Assembly (NCBI GenBank): GCA_028822885.1
Contig: JAPKCP010000027.1
Coordinates: 1 to 17,140, forward strand
Direction of reading: 5' to 3'
Source: Yoonia sp.
GTDB lineage: Bacteria > Pseudomonadota > Alphaproteobacteria > Rhodobacterales > Rhodobacteraceae
Length of the DNA stretch: 17,140 nt
Positions 7,107 to 14,181 of this stretch are shown piece by piece. The position numbers and the translations under genes were made by a program. The first letter of the stretch is position 1. Each line of letters opens with the position of its first letter. Under the pieces are notes generated by a model. It did not search any database, had not been told where the DNA came from, and was given only the letters and a program-made list of their open reading frames with translations.

Positions 7107-8215
7107 TCCGCATTGTTGCCGTTCTGCTCGCCCTTGCTGGGCCTGCCGCTGCGCAGGATACTCCTGCGCAGGCAGCCCAAGCTGCGGCAGAATTACTAAC
7201 ACGCGCGGGGTTGGCCTTGACCGACGCCACGGGCAGGCGCGATCGCGTGACCGCATTAACCCAAGCGGTAACAGGGTATGAGGAAGGCCTGATTGCAATG
7301 CGCGACGGGCTGCGACGGGCGGCCATCAGGCAACAGACCTTAGAGACGATGCTTGCTGCAAAAAGCGCTGAAATTGGTGAATTACTTGGGGTGCTGCAAT
7401 CCATCAGTCGCGCCCCTGCCCCGCTGTTGTTACTGCATCCAAGTGGGCCGACTGGCACCGCCCGATCTGGGATGATTGTGGCTGAGGTGACACCAGCGTT
7501 GCAGGCTGAAGCTGAGGCGCTAAAAGCCCAACTGGCAGAAATTGCACTGTTACAGACGCTCCAAGAAAACGCTGAGGGAACGCTGACGCAGGGCCTGCAA
7601 GGCGCACAAAATGCCCGTGCGGCGCTAAGCCTTGCGATACAAGAACGCACCGATTTGCCCCGTCGGTTTGTTGAGGACCCAGTTCAGACCGCTTTGCTGC
7701 TTGCCAGTACCGATACGCTGGATACCTTTGCGACTGGCCTTGAAAGTACAAGCCTGCCCGGCCCGGAAAACCCAGATGCGCTGGCTGCTAAGGGGGATTT
7801 GCCGATCCCTGTGCAGGGGCAGATTTTGCGGAGGTTTAATGCTGCTGATGCCGCAGGTGTTGCTCGTCCCGGTGTGATCATTGCGACCCGCCCACGCGCG
7901 ATTGTTACCAGCCCAACACCTGCGACGATCCTGTTTCGTGGACCGCTGCTAGACTATGGGAACGTCGTGATTATCGAACCAACGGCAGACGTGATGTTCA
8001 TCTTTGCAGGCCTTGCAGAAGTCTACGGTGAGGTTGGTGAAATCATCCCAGCCGGTGCCCCTCTTGGCCTGCTTGGTGGTGTTTCGCAGCAAACTGACGC
8101 GGAATTGACAGAAATCACACAAACAAACAGTGGCGGACAGTCGCAGACCCTTTATCTTGAGGTCAGAGACGGGCAAGCTCCTGTCAATCCAGCGACTTGG
8201 TTCGCCATAGAATAA
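7103..8215 (+). CDS. EnvC-like murein hydrolase activator (M23/LytM fold, degenerate)
   Basis: Predicted periplasmic protein of 370 residues. It starts with a clear signal peptide (MIRIVAVLLALAGPAAA-Q, cut after about 17). Residues about 20-195 are alanine-, glutamine- and leucine-rich and likely form coiled coils, as in EnvC. The C-terminal part (about 238-370) resembles a LytM/M23 domain: DYGNVVIIEP, VYGEVGEIIPAGAPLGLLGG and the ending LYLEVRDGQAPVNPATWF. The zinc-binding histidines of active M23 peptidases are absent, as in EnvC, which activates amidases during septal wall splitting rather than cutting itself. This fits an activator role, but the amidase partner is not in the window. The ATG overlaps the gpmI stop and ctpA follows closely, an order I recall as common in alphaproteobacteria. 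Confidence 0.85.
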   Translation: MIRIVAVLLALAGPAAAQDTPAQAAQAAAELLTRAGLALTDATGRRDRVTALTQAVTGYEEGLIAMRDGLRRAAIRQQTLETMLAAKSAEIGELLGVLQSISRAPAPLLLLHPSGPTGTARSGMIVAEVTPALQAEAEALKAQLAEIALLQTLQENAEGTLTQGLQGAQNARAALSLAIQERTDLPRRFVEDPVQTALLLASTDTLDTFATGLESTSLPGPENPDALAAKGDLPIPVQGQILRRFNAADAAGVARPGVIIATRPRAIVTSPTPATILFRGPLLDYGNVVIIEPTADVMFIFAGLAEVYGEVGEIIPAGAPLGLLGGVSQQTDAELTEITQTNSGGQSQTLYLEVRDGQAPVNPATWFAIE

Positions 8216-8234
8216 TATGAAAACAGGAAGACGT

Positions 8235-9575
8235 ATGAAAAAACTGATGTTTGCCGCCGTGGGTGGAAGCCTATTGGGATTGATCGCGACGACACAGATC
8301 GCCGGTCCTCTTATCGCCCAAGAGGCGCAGAGTAATGCCTCTGTCTATGAACAGCTGGACCTGTTTGGCGATATCTTTGAACGCATCCGCGCAGGATACG
8401 TCGAAGATGTTGATGAAAAGGACCTGATTGAAGCTGCGATCAACGGCATGTTGACGTCTCTTGATCCGCACTCGAGCTATCTTTCAGCCGAAGATGCTGC
8501 TGCGATGCGTGTTCAGACACGCGGTGAATTTGGTGGCCTTGGCATTGAGGTCACGCAAGAAGATGGCTTTGTCAAAGTTGTCTCCCCAATTGATGGCACC
8601 CCTGCGGATGCTGCGGGTATCCAGTCAGGTGACTTTATCACTGCTGTTGATGGCGAATCTGTTTTGGGTCTTAACCTTGGTGACGCTGTTGAAATGATGC
8701 GCGGCCCTGTGGGGTCTGAGATTATCATCACCGTCGTGCGCGAAGGCGAGATTGAGCCGTTTGAAGTATCCATCATTCGTGACACGATTAAGCTGACTGC
8801 GGTACGGCACCGGACCGAAGGCAATGCCATTGTCCTGCGCGTCACAACGTTTAACGATCAGACCTTTCCGAACCTACAAGAAGGTTTGAAGGAGCAAGTC
8901 GAAGAGGCCGGTGGTTTCGACAACGTTGATGGTATCATTCTGGACTTGCGCAACAATCCTGGCGGTCTGCTCAACCAAGCAATTTATGTGTCCAATGCAT
9001 TTCTTGAGGCCGGTGAGATCGTGTCGACACGTGGGCGCGATCCGGCAGATGGGGATCGCTATAACGCGCAACCCGGGGATTTGGCCGAGGGCAAACCGAT
9101 TGTTGTGTTGATCAACGGCGGCTCTGCTTCTGCGTCGGAAATCGTTGCGGGCGCATTGCAAGATCATCGCCGCGCAATTGTGGTTGGAACAAAGTCTTTT
9201 GGTAAAGGGTCAGTTCAAACGGTCGTTCCGCTGCAGGGTGAAGGTGCGATGCGCCTGACGACAGCCCGCTATTACACGCCGTCTGGCCGGTCGATCCAAG
9301 CGCTTGGCATTTCACCGGACATCATTGTGGTACAACCACGGCCAAAACCAGTTGATCCTGATGCGGAAGAAGAAGAACCACGGCAGTTCCGGTCAGAGGC
9401 AGATCTGCGCGGATCGCTCGACAATGACAGCCTGACCCCTGATGAAATTGAGCAGATTGAAACTGACCGTGCGCGTGCAGAGGCGGCTGCACAGCTACGC
9501 GAAGATGATTACCAGTTGGCGTATGCGATTGATATTCTCAAGGGCCTCAATGCTTTGGGTCCAGTCGCTGACTAA
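8235..9575 (+). CDS. ctpA: S41-family carboxyl-terminal processing protease CtpA
   Basis: Periplasmic serine protease that trims or degrades exported and cell-wall-associated proteins. I choose ATG 8235 (446 residues), with AGGAAG 5 bases upstream; the in-frame ATG at 8217 has no ribosome binding site. An N-terminal signal sequence or anchor covers about 1-28 (KKLMFAAVGGSLLGLI...). The N-terminal helical domain is followed by a PDZ domain (about 97-175, with GGLGIEVTQEDGFVKVVSPI and SGDFITAVDG). The S41 core follows: GIILDLRNNPGGLL (233-246), GGSASASEIVAGALQDHRRA (295-314) and GTKSFGKGSVQT (318-329). Ser299 and Lys324, 25 residues apart as in Prc and B. subtilis CtpA, form the catalytic dyad. 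The acidic tail (DPDAEEEEP) looks disordered. It lies 19 bases after the envC-like gene and ends the operon. Confidence 0.95.
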   Translation: MKKLMFAAVGGSLLGLIATTQIAGPLIAQEAQSNASVYEQLDLFGDIFERIRAGYVEDVDEKDLIEAAINGMLTSLDPHSSYLSAEDAAAMRVQTRGEFGGLGIEVTQEDGFVKVVSPIDGTPADAAGIQSGDFITAVDGESVLGLNLGDAVEMMRGPVGSEIIITVVREGEIEPFEVSIIRDTIKLTAVRHRTEGNAIVLRVTTFNDQTFPNLQEGLKEQVEEAGGFDNVDGIILDLRNNPGGLLNQAIYVSNAFLEAGEIVSTRGRDPADGDRYNAQPGDLAEGKPIVVLINGGSASASEIVAGALQDHRRAIVVGTKSFGKGSVQTVVPLQGEGAMRLTTARYYTPSGRSIQALGISPDIIVVQPRPKPVDPDAEEEEPRQFRSEADLRGSLDNDSLTPDEIEQIETDRARAEAAAQLREDDYQLAYAIDILKGLNALGPVAD

Positions 9576-9593
9576 CTTTCCTTAATCTCGATG

Positions 9594-9626
9594 AAAGGGG
9601 CGTGGTGCAAGCTACGCCCCTTTTTT
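9594..9626 (+). terminator. Strong rho-independent terminator after ctpA
   Basis: AAAGGGGCGT (9594-9603) pairs perfectly with ACGCCCCTTT (9614-9623) around a 10-base loop, running into six T from 9621. It lies 18 bases after the ctpA stop and ends the gpmI-envC-ctpA unit. The A-rich 5' side could also let it work on the minus strand. Confidence 0.88.
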
Positions 9627-9655
9627 ATTGCATAGACGTGTTGACCACCTAAACA

Positions 9656-9686
9656 TGAGAAAGGCCCCACCAAATTGGTAGAGCCC
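9656..9686 (-). terminator. Rho-independent terminator for the leftward betaine cluster
   Basis: Read on the minus strand, GGGCTCTACCA (9676-9686) pairs with TGGTGGGGCCT (9662-9672) with a 3-base loop: 11 pairs including four G-T. The stem is followed by TTTCTC. It sits 23 bases after the stop of the sarcosine-dehydrogenase-like gene and faces the ctpA terminator about 30 bases away. Confidence 0.72.
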
Positions 9687-9709
9687 ATGCATGTTTTGTG
9701 TTGGTGTGG

Positions 9710-12160
9710 TTACGCTTTCGCACGCTCACCTTTGGGATCGTAAAATGGTTTGAGCTGGGCTTCTGCGACCACCTTTGTTCCCATAATGTCAATCTCGTAT
9801 CGACTGTCCAACATATCCGCGACCTTTTCACCGGGCTCAGTACAGGGGACGTAGCCCATGCCAATTGCTGCGCCAACGTGATGCCCGTAACCACCTGATG
9901 ACAAATAACCACACACTTTGCCGTCTCGCAGGATCGGTTCGTTATGGTAAAGTAATGGCTCTGCATCAGTGAGCTTGAACTGCACCAGACGCTGGGTCAA
10001 ACCCGTTTCACGCTTGCGTAAGACAGCATCGCGCCCAATGAAATCAGGTTTGTCGGTCTTCACCGCAAAACCAAGTCCGGCCTCAAGCACATGATCTTCT
10101 GATGTGATATCATGGCCAAAGTGGCGGAAGCCTTTTTCCATCCGGCAGGTGTCCATCATATGCATTCCACACAGACGCATGCCGAAATCAAAGCCCGCAG
10201 CCGCTATCGTTTCAAACACATGACCACATTGGTCAGACGGCACGTAAATTTCCCAGCCCAATTCGCCCACATAAGTCACGCGGTGGATCCGTGCAGTCCC
10301 CATGCCGATCTCAATCTCTTGAGCCGTACCAAACGGGTTATTTTCATTCGAGAAATCGTTGGGGGAAACGGTTTGCAACAATTCACGTGACCTTGGTCCC
10401 ATAATTGCAAGGATACCCTCACCTGCCGTCACATCGGTGATCACAACGTTGAAATTGCCTTTGTTGCGGCGCAACCATGTCTGATCCGCAAGGCGCGTGG
10501 CCGCCGGTGTCACAACAAGGAAACATGCGTCTTCGATCCGGGTCACGGTCACATCCGCCTCGATCCCCGCTTTGGAATTGAGGAATTGCGTGTAGACAAT
10601 TTTACCAACGGGCACGTCGTAATTTCCGCCGCCAACGTAGTTCATGAAGGCCATCGCGTCCGGCCCTTCGACGCGGATTTTACCGAAAGAAGACATATCG
10701 TACATGCCAACATTTTGGCGCACCGCCATGTGCTCTTCGCGGACGTTGTCAAAGAAGTTTTGGCGCGACCAGCTGTATTCATATTCCGCTTTTTGGGCTT
10801 CGCGTGCAAACCAATTGGCGCGTTCCCATCCAGCCAGTTCGCCCATAACTGCGCCACGTTCTAGCAGGTGTTCGTGGAATGGTGTGCGGCGAATGCCACG
10901 CGCTGTTGCCTTTTGGCGGAACGGAAAATGATCGGCGTACAGCAGGCCAAGCGTCTCCTTCGACCTCTCGAACAGGTATGTTTTGTTGCCTTGGAATGGC
11001 TGCATCCGCGCAATGTCTACATCGCCCAGATCGAACGGCTTTTCGCCTGCGTCCATCCATTGTGCCAGTGCCATACCTGCGCCACCCGCGGACTGAATTC
11101 CGATTGAGTTAAAGCCAGCTGCGACCCAGACGTTGTCCATTTCTGGGGTTAAACCAAGGTGGTAGGCATCGTCCGGCGTAAAAGATTCCGGGCCGTTAAA
11201 GAACGTATGAATACCCGCCTCTGCAAGCATAGGCATGCGATCTACCGCTTTTTCGAGGATCGGTTCAAAGTGGTCGAAGTCCTCAGGCAGTTGGTCGAAT
11301 TCAAAATCCTTTGGGATGCCATCCATCGCCCAAGGTTTTGCGTTTGGTTCAAACGCGCCAAGCAGCATTTTGCCCGCGTCTTCTTTGTAGTACGCGCATT
11401 CATCAGGCACCCTTAGAACCGGCATCTGCGTGAGGTTTGGGATGGCTTCGGTCACGATATAGAAGTGTTCGCAGGCATGTAACGGCACGTTAGTGCCAAG
11501 CATTTTGCCAACCGCATGGCCCCACATCCCACCACAGTTCACGACCATGTCACACGCGATGTGACCCGTTTCTTCGCCCTGCTCCCAATCGACACCCGTG
11601 ATCCGTCGACCATCTTTTTTGACGCCAGTTACAAGCGTCTTCTCGATCACTTGCGCCCCGTTTTGACGCGCCCCTTTGGCAAGCGCGAGCGCGATATTTC
11701 CCGGATCGCCTTGCCCATCTAGCGGCAGGTAAACACCCGCAGTTACGCCGTCGATGTTCAAATGCTCGTAGCGGTTTTTCACCTCAGTTGGGCTGATTTC
11801 CTCGACATCGACACCAAAGGCGCGAGCCATGCCAGCTTGGCGATAAATCTCTTCTTTGCGATCTTCGGTGAGCGCCACTGTGATTGAGCCACAGCGTTTA
11901 AAACCAGTCGCGACGCCCGTTTCGGCTTCAAGATTGCCGTAAAGCTCCTGAGAATACTTCGCGAGCTTTGTCATGTTTGCCGTCGCGCGCAATTGCGCAA
12001 TCAGGCCAGCGGCATGCCAAGTTGTCCCACTTGTCAGTTGCTTACGTTCAAGCAACACCACGTCTTTCCAACCAAGTTTCGCGAGATGATACGCGACAGA
12101 ACAACCGATAACGCCCCCGCCAATAATGACAACGCGGGCTTTGTTGGGAGGGATGGACAT
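9710..12160 (-). CDS. Sarcosine-dehydrogenase-like FAD/folate oxidoreductase
   Basis: Large two-part flavoenzyme predicted to oxidatively demethylate sarcosine to glycine, passing the one-carbon unit to tetrahydrofolate. I start at ATG 12160 (816 residues, matching the 817-residue paralogue upstream), with AAGGA 10 bases upstream. The Rossmann motif VVIIGGGVIGC (10-20) is followed by LTSGTTWHAAGL (42-53); His49 is the expected covalent FAD attachment residue of the DMGDH/SARDH family. NGPESFTPD and AAGFNSIGIQSAGGAG (322-362) match my memory of human SARDH better than DMGDH, hence the call. The C-terminal half (about 430-816) is a GcvT-type folate domain, with YVGELGWEIYVP and the final barrel. 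It is the last gene of the cluster, 93 bases after the regulator. Substrate (sarcosine, dimethylglycine or another N-methyl amine) is inferred. Confidence 0.85.
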   Translation of the reverse strand: MSIPPNKARVVIIGGGVIGCSVAYHLAKLGWKDVVLLERKQLTSGTTWHAAGLIAQLRATANMTKLAKYSQELYGNLEAETGVATGFKRCGSITVALTEDRKEEIYRQAGMARAFGVDVEEISPTEVKNRYEHLNIDGVTAGVYLPLDGQGDPGNIALALAKGARQNGAQVIEKTLVTGVKKDGRRITGVDWEQGEETGHIACDMVVNCGGMWGHAVGKMLGTNVPLHACEHFYIVTEAIPNLTQMPVLRVPDECAYYKEDAGKMLLGAFEPNAKPWAMDGIPKDFEFDQLPEDFDHFEPILEKAVDRMPMLAEAGIHTFFNGPESFTPDDAYHLGLTPEMDNVWVAAGFNSIGIQSAGGAGMALAQWMDAGEKPFDLGDVDIARMQPFQGNKTYLFERSKETLGLLYADHFPFRQKATARGIRRTPFHEHLLERGAVMGELAGWERANWFAREAQKAEYEYSWSRQNFFDNVREEHMAVRQNVGMYDMSSFGKIRVEGPDAMAFMNYVGGGNYDVPVGKIVYTQFLNSKAGIEADVTVTRIEDACFLVVTPAATRLADQTWLRRNKGNFNVVITDVTAGEGILAIMGPRSRELLQTVSPNDFSNENNPFGTAQEIEIGMGTARIHRVTYVGELGWEIYVPSDQCGHVFETIAAAGFDFGMRLCGMHMMDTCRMEKGFRHFGHDITSEDHVLEAGLGFAVKTDKPDFIGRDAVLRKRETGLTQRLVQFKLTDAEPLLYHNEPILRDGKVCGYLSSGGYGHHVGAAIGMGYVPCTEPGEKVADMLDSRYEIDIMGTKVVAEAQLKPFYDPKGERAKA

Positions 12161-12192
12161 GGCGACAGGATCCTTGCGCAAATGTGTGATGA

Positions 12193-12202
12193 GCAACGTT
12201 GC
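12193..12202. promoter_or_regulatory. Perfect 10-base palindrome before the sarcosine-dehydrogenase-like gene
   Basis: GCAACGTTGC is a perfect inverted repeat in the 93-base gap between the GlxA-type regulator gene and the flavoenzyme gene, 33 bases before the latter's ATG. A TTGACA hexamer lies further upstream on the minus strand, but no matching -10 follows at normal spacing. It could be an operator half or chance; a single site without a second copy is weak evidence. Confidence 0.2.
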
Positions 12203-12253
12203 CACGAGCGCGGACATACGACCTGTCAAAATGCGTCACAGATGGCGCAAAAC

Positions 12254-13222
12254 CTACTTTGTGCGCCCTTTGCGACGGGCCGCATTTGGGGTCATATCAA
12301 AGGTCTTTTTGTAGATTGCGAAAAATCCTGATGGAAAGCCGCACGCGAGGCCGATTTCATTGATCGACATATCAGTGTTGAGCAGGAGGTTGTTCGCCTT
12401 TCCCAGACGCAATTCCCGATAATATCCATTTGGTGTCGTGCGCAAAACCGAGTGGAACTTACGTTCAAGCGACCGTTTAGACACGCCAGTTTGGATCGCA
12501 ATTTCGGCGATTGCTATCGGGAACTCAATATTCTCTTGCATCAGGCTCACACAGGTATCGAGGTCTGCATCACCGGTCGCCAAGGCCGCACGCCCTGCGA
12601 ATGGCTGTAATGTATTATAGTGTCGGATGCGTTCGTGCAGCAAAATATCGGCCACCGTCATCATGGTTGCCGATGACAGATGGTGCGCCGCAATCGACAA
12701 CGTCACATCAACGGTTGCACCCATCCCGGCGCAGGTCACGATTGAGCCAGCATCAACGGCCAGAGCAGATTTTGTATCAAATAGACCCAACCGTTCAAGC
12801 AGCACCGCCCGATTTTCCCAATGGGTTGTATGCTTTGCGCCATCCTCTCGTTTGTCAGAGATATAGCGACTAGCCGCTTCGGCAAGGAGGATCACACGGG
12901 CGTCGCGTGTCGTGTAGCTGGACAGAACTGGCCCTAGTGACAGCGCAGGGTGGTCCGCGTCCGCATTCCCAAGCACAAACGCGTAGGCAGCCACAGATCG
13001 TTGGCTCACTGGTGCGGTTTCAACCGTCGCATCGGAGCTGCTGCGCACTGGTCCACTCGCGACTGACAGGTAGGTCCATTGGAACACCTCGCGATTGCTG
13101 ATCCGATTGGCAAGCCGCAGAACATCAACGACCCCGGCCAATTCGGTCAACACAAAGCCATCAGCCACAATCACATCACATAGGACAGGCTGTAAATCCA
13201 AAGGCGATGTGAGTTTGACCAT
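12254..13222 (-). CDS. GlxA/GbdR-like AraC-family transcriptional regulator
   Basis: Predicted DNA-binding activator of 322 residues. I start at ATG 13222, one base after the stop of the methyltransferase gene, with AGGA 9 bases upstream; longer starts would run deep into that gene. The N-terminal part (about 10-185) is the DJ-1/PfpI-like domain of the GlxA subfamily, with THWENRAVLLERL (133-145) and the IVTCAGMGATVDVTL segment (161-175). The C-terminal 220-318 is a double helix-turn-helix AraC domain (IAIQTGVSKRSLERKFHSVL, LRLGKANNLL, INEIGLACGFPSGFFAIYKKTF, TPNAARR). GbdR of Pseudomonas, which senses glycine betaine and dimethylglycine, belongs to this subfamily. With betaine-pathway genes on both sides, a role as local activator responding to a methylated glycine is likely but inferred. 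Confidence 0.88.
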   Translation of the reverse strand: MVKLTSPLDLQPVLCDVIVADGFVLTELAGVVDVLRLANRISNREVFQWTYLSVASGPVRSSSDATVETAPVSQRSVAAYAFVLGNADADHPALSLGPVLSSYTTRDARVILLAEAASRYISDKREDGAKHTTHWENRAVLLERLGLFDTKSALAVDAGSIVTCAGMGATVDVTLSIAAHHLSSATMMTVADILLHERIRHYNTLQPFAGRAALATGDADLDTCVSLMQENIEFPIAIAEIAIQTGVSKRSLERKFHSVLRTTPNGYYRELRLGKANNLLLNTDMSINEIGLACGFPSGFFAIYKKTFDMTPNAARRKGRTK

Positions 13223-13223
13223 G

Positions 13224-14108
13224 TTAGACGATCCTGTGACCCGCAGCGCGCAAGGCACTGGCAATCGCTTTGATGTGGGCAGGTCCAACTTCACAACAGC
13301 CGCCAACAATTGTCGCACCTTGTGTGACCCAATGCATGACGTGAGCAGCATAAGCATCCGGTCCCATGTCACGGCGTTCTTGTAGCGCAGCAACCGTAGG
13401 GCTGTCTTGCAAAAAAGCCTTTGTAATCATGGTAAACGCATTGGCATATCCACCAAAAGGTAGGCCCGTCTGCGCAAGAATCGGCATTGCAGTATCAAGC
13501 GCCTCTGGTGAGGAACAATTCGCGAGCAGAGCTTGTGCGCTCCCACAAACGGCTAGGGCATCTGCTAACGGCTCACCTGATCGCAGCTTTGTGCCGTCTT
13601 CGTCATCAACCGTGAATGCCATCCAAACTGGCTTTCCTGCCGCCTTTGCCCCAGCAAGCGCAGATTTCGCTTGGCTAACAGACGCCACTGTTTCGCAAAT
13701 CAATAGATCAACAGCGGGGGCAAGTAAGGTGGCCACTTCTGCGTAAAGTGGGGTTGCAGTAGCCTCATCAGGGTGAATGTCAGGCCGATATGACGCGATA
13801 AGAGGGCCAATTGATCCTGCAATCTGTGTGCCAGCGCGTTTCGCATCATGAGCTTCTTTCAGGGCCAACGCCTGCAAACTTTCAAACGCATCCCCAATAC
13901 CCGCCGCGGTAAGCCGGTCGCGGTGAATGGCGTAAGTATTTGTCGTCGCGATTGTCGCACCAGCGTCAAAGTAATCGCGGTGCACCTCAGCGACTAATCC
14001 GGGATGATCCATCATCACTTGTGTGGACCAGAGGGGTGTTGACTTGTCGCCTGCGCGATGGACCAATTCTTGGCCCATGCCGCCGTCAAGAAGTGTGATG
14101 TCAGTCAT
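13224..14108 (-). CDS. Homocysteine S-methyltransferase family protein (betaine donor inferred)
   Basis: Zinc-dependent methyltransferase of 294 residues that should transfer a methyl group to homocysteine, making methionine. Family features: LLDGGMGQEL (6-15), TIATTNTYA (52-60), GSIGPL (98-103), NCSSPE with Cys198, and VGGCCEVGP with Cys271 and Cys272. These three cysteines are the expected Zn ligands. Context between dimethylglycine and sarcosine dehydrogenases suggests glycine betaine as donor (BHMT activity). However, it is shorter than mammalian BHMT (about 406), and GGYANAF (219-225) resembles the YPN loop of S-methylmethionine/SAM-type homocysteine methyltransferases. Donor identity is therefore open. 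It is 73 bases after the upstream flavoenzyme gene, with a hairpin in the gap, and one base before the regulator. Confidence 0.87.
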   Translation of the reverse strand: MTDITLLDGGMGQELVHRAGDKSTPLWSTQVMMDHPGLVAEVHRDYFDAGATIATTNTYAIHRDRLTAAGIGDAFESLQALALKEAHDAKRAGTQIAGSIGPLIASYRPDIHPDEATATPLYAEVATLLAPAVDLLICETVASVSQAKSALAGAKAAGKPVWMAFTVDDEDGTKLRSGEPLADALAVCGSAQALLANCSSPEALDTAMPILAQTGLPFGGYANAFTMITKAFLQDSPTVAALQERRDMGPDAYAAHVMHWVTQGATIVGGCCEVGPAHIKAIASALRAAGHRIV

Positions 14109-14132
14109 GTCGTGTGTGCTTTCATGTCCAAA

Positions 14133-14152
14133 GGGGCAGCGTAGACTGCCCC
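14133..14152 (-). terminator. GC-rich hairpin between the two catabolic genes (attenuator or weak terminator)
   Basis: GGGGCAG and CTGCCCC form a perfect 7-base-pair stem around a 6-base loop. On the minus strand it is followed only by TTTGG, so it is at most a weak terminator. It may lower expression of the downstream genes relative to the upstream flavoenzyme, or protect the 3' end of the upstream message after processing. Confidence 0.45.
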
Positions 14153-14181
14153 CTTAGTTTGCTTATGATCCTTTGACCATA

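Noticed and set aside
13223..13393. 57-residue N-terminal extension of the GlxA-type regulator
   Set aside because: It would overlap the methyltransferase gene; the ATG at 13222 has a ribosome binding site and gives a normal family length.
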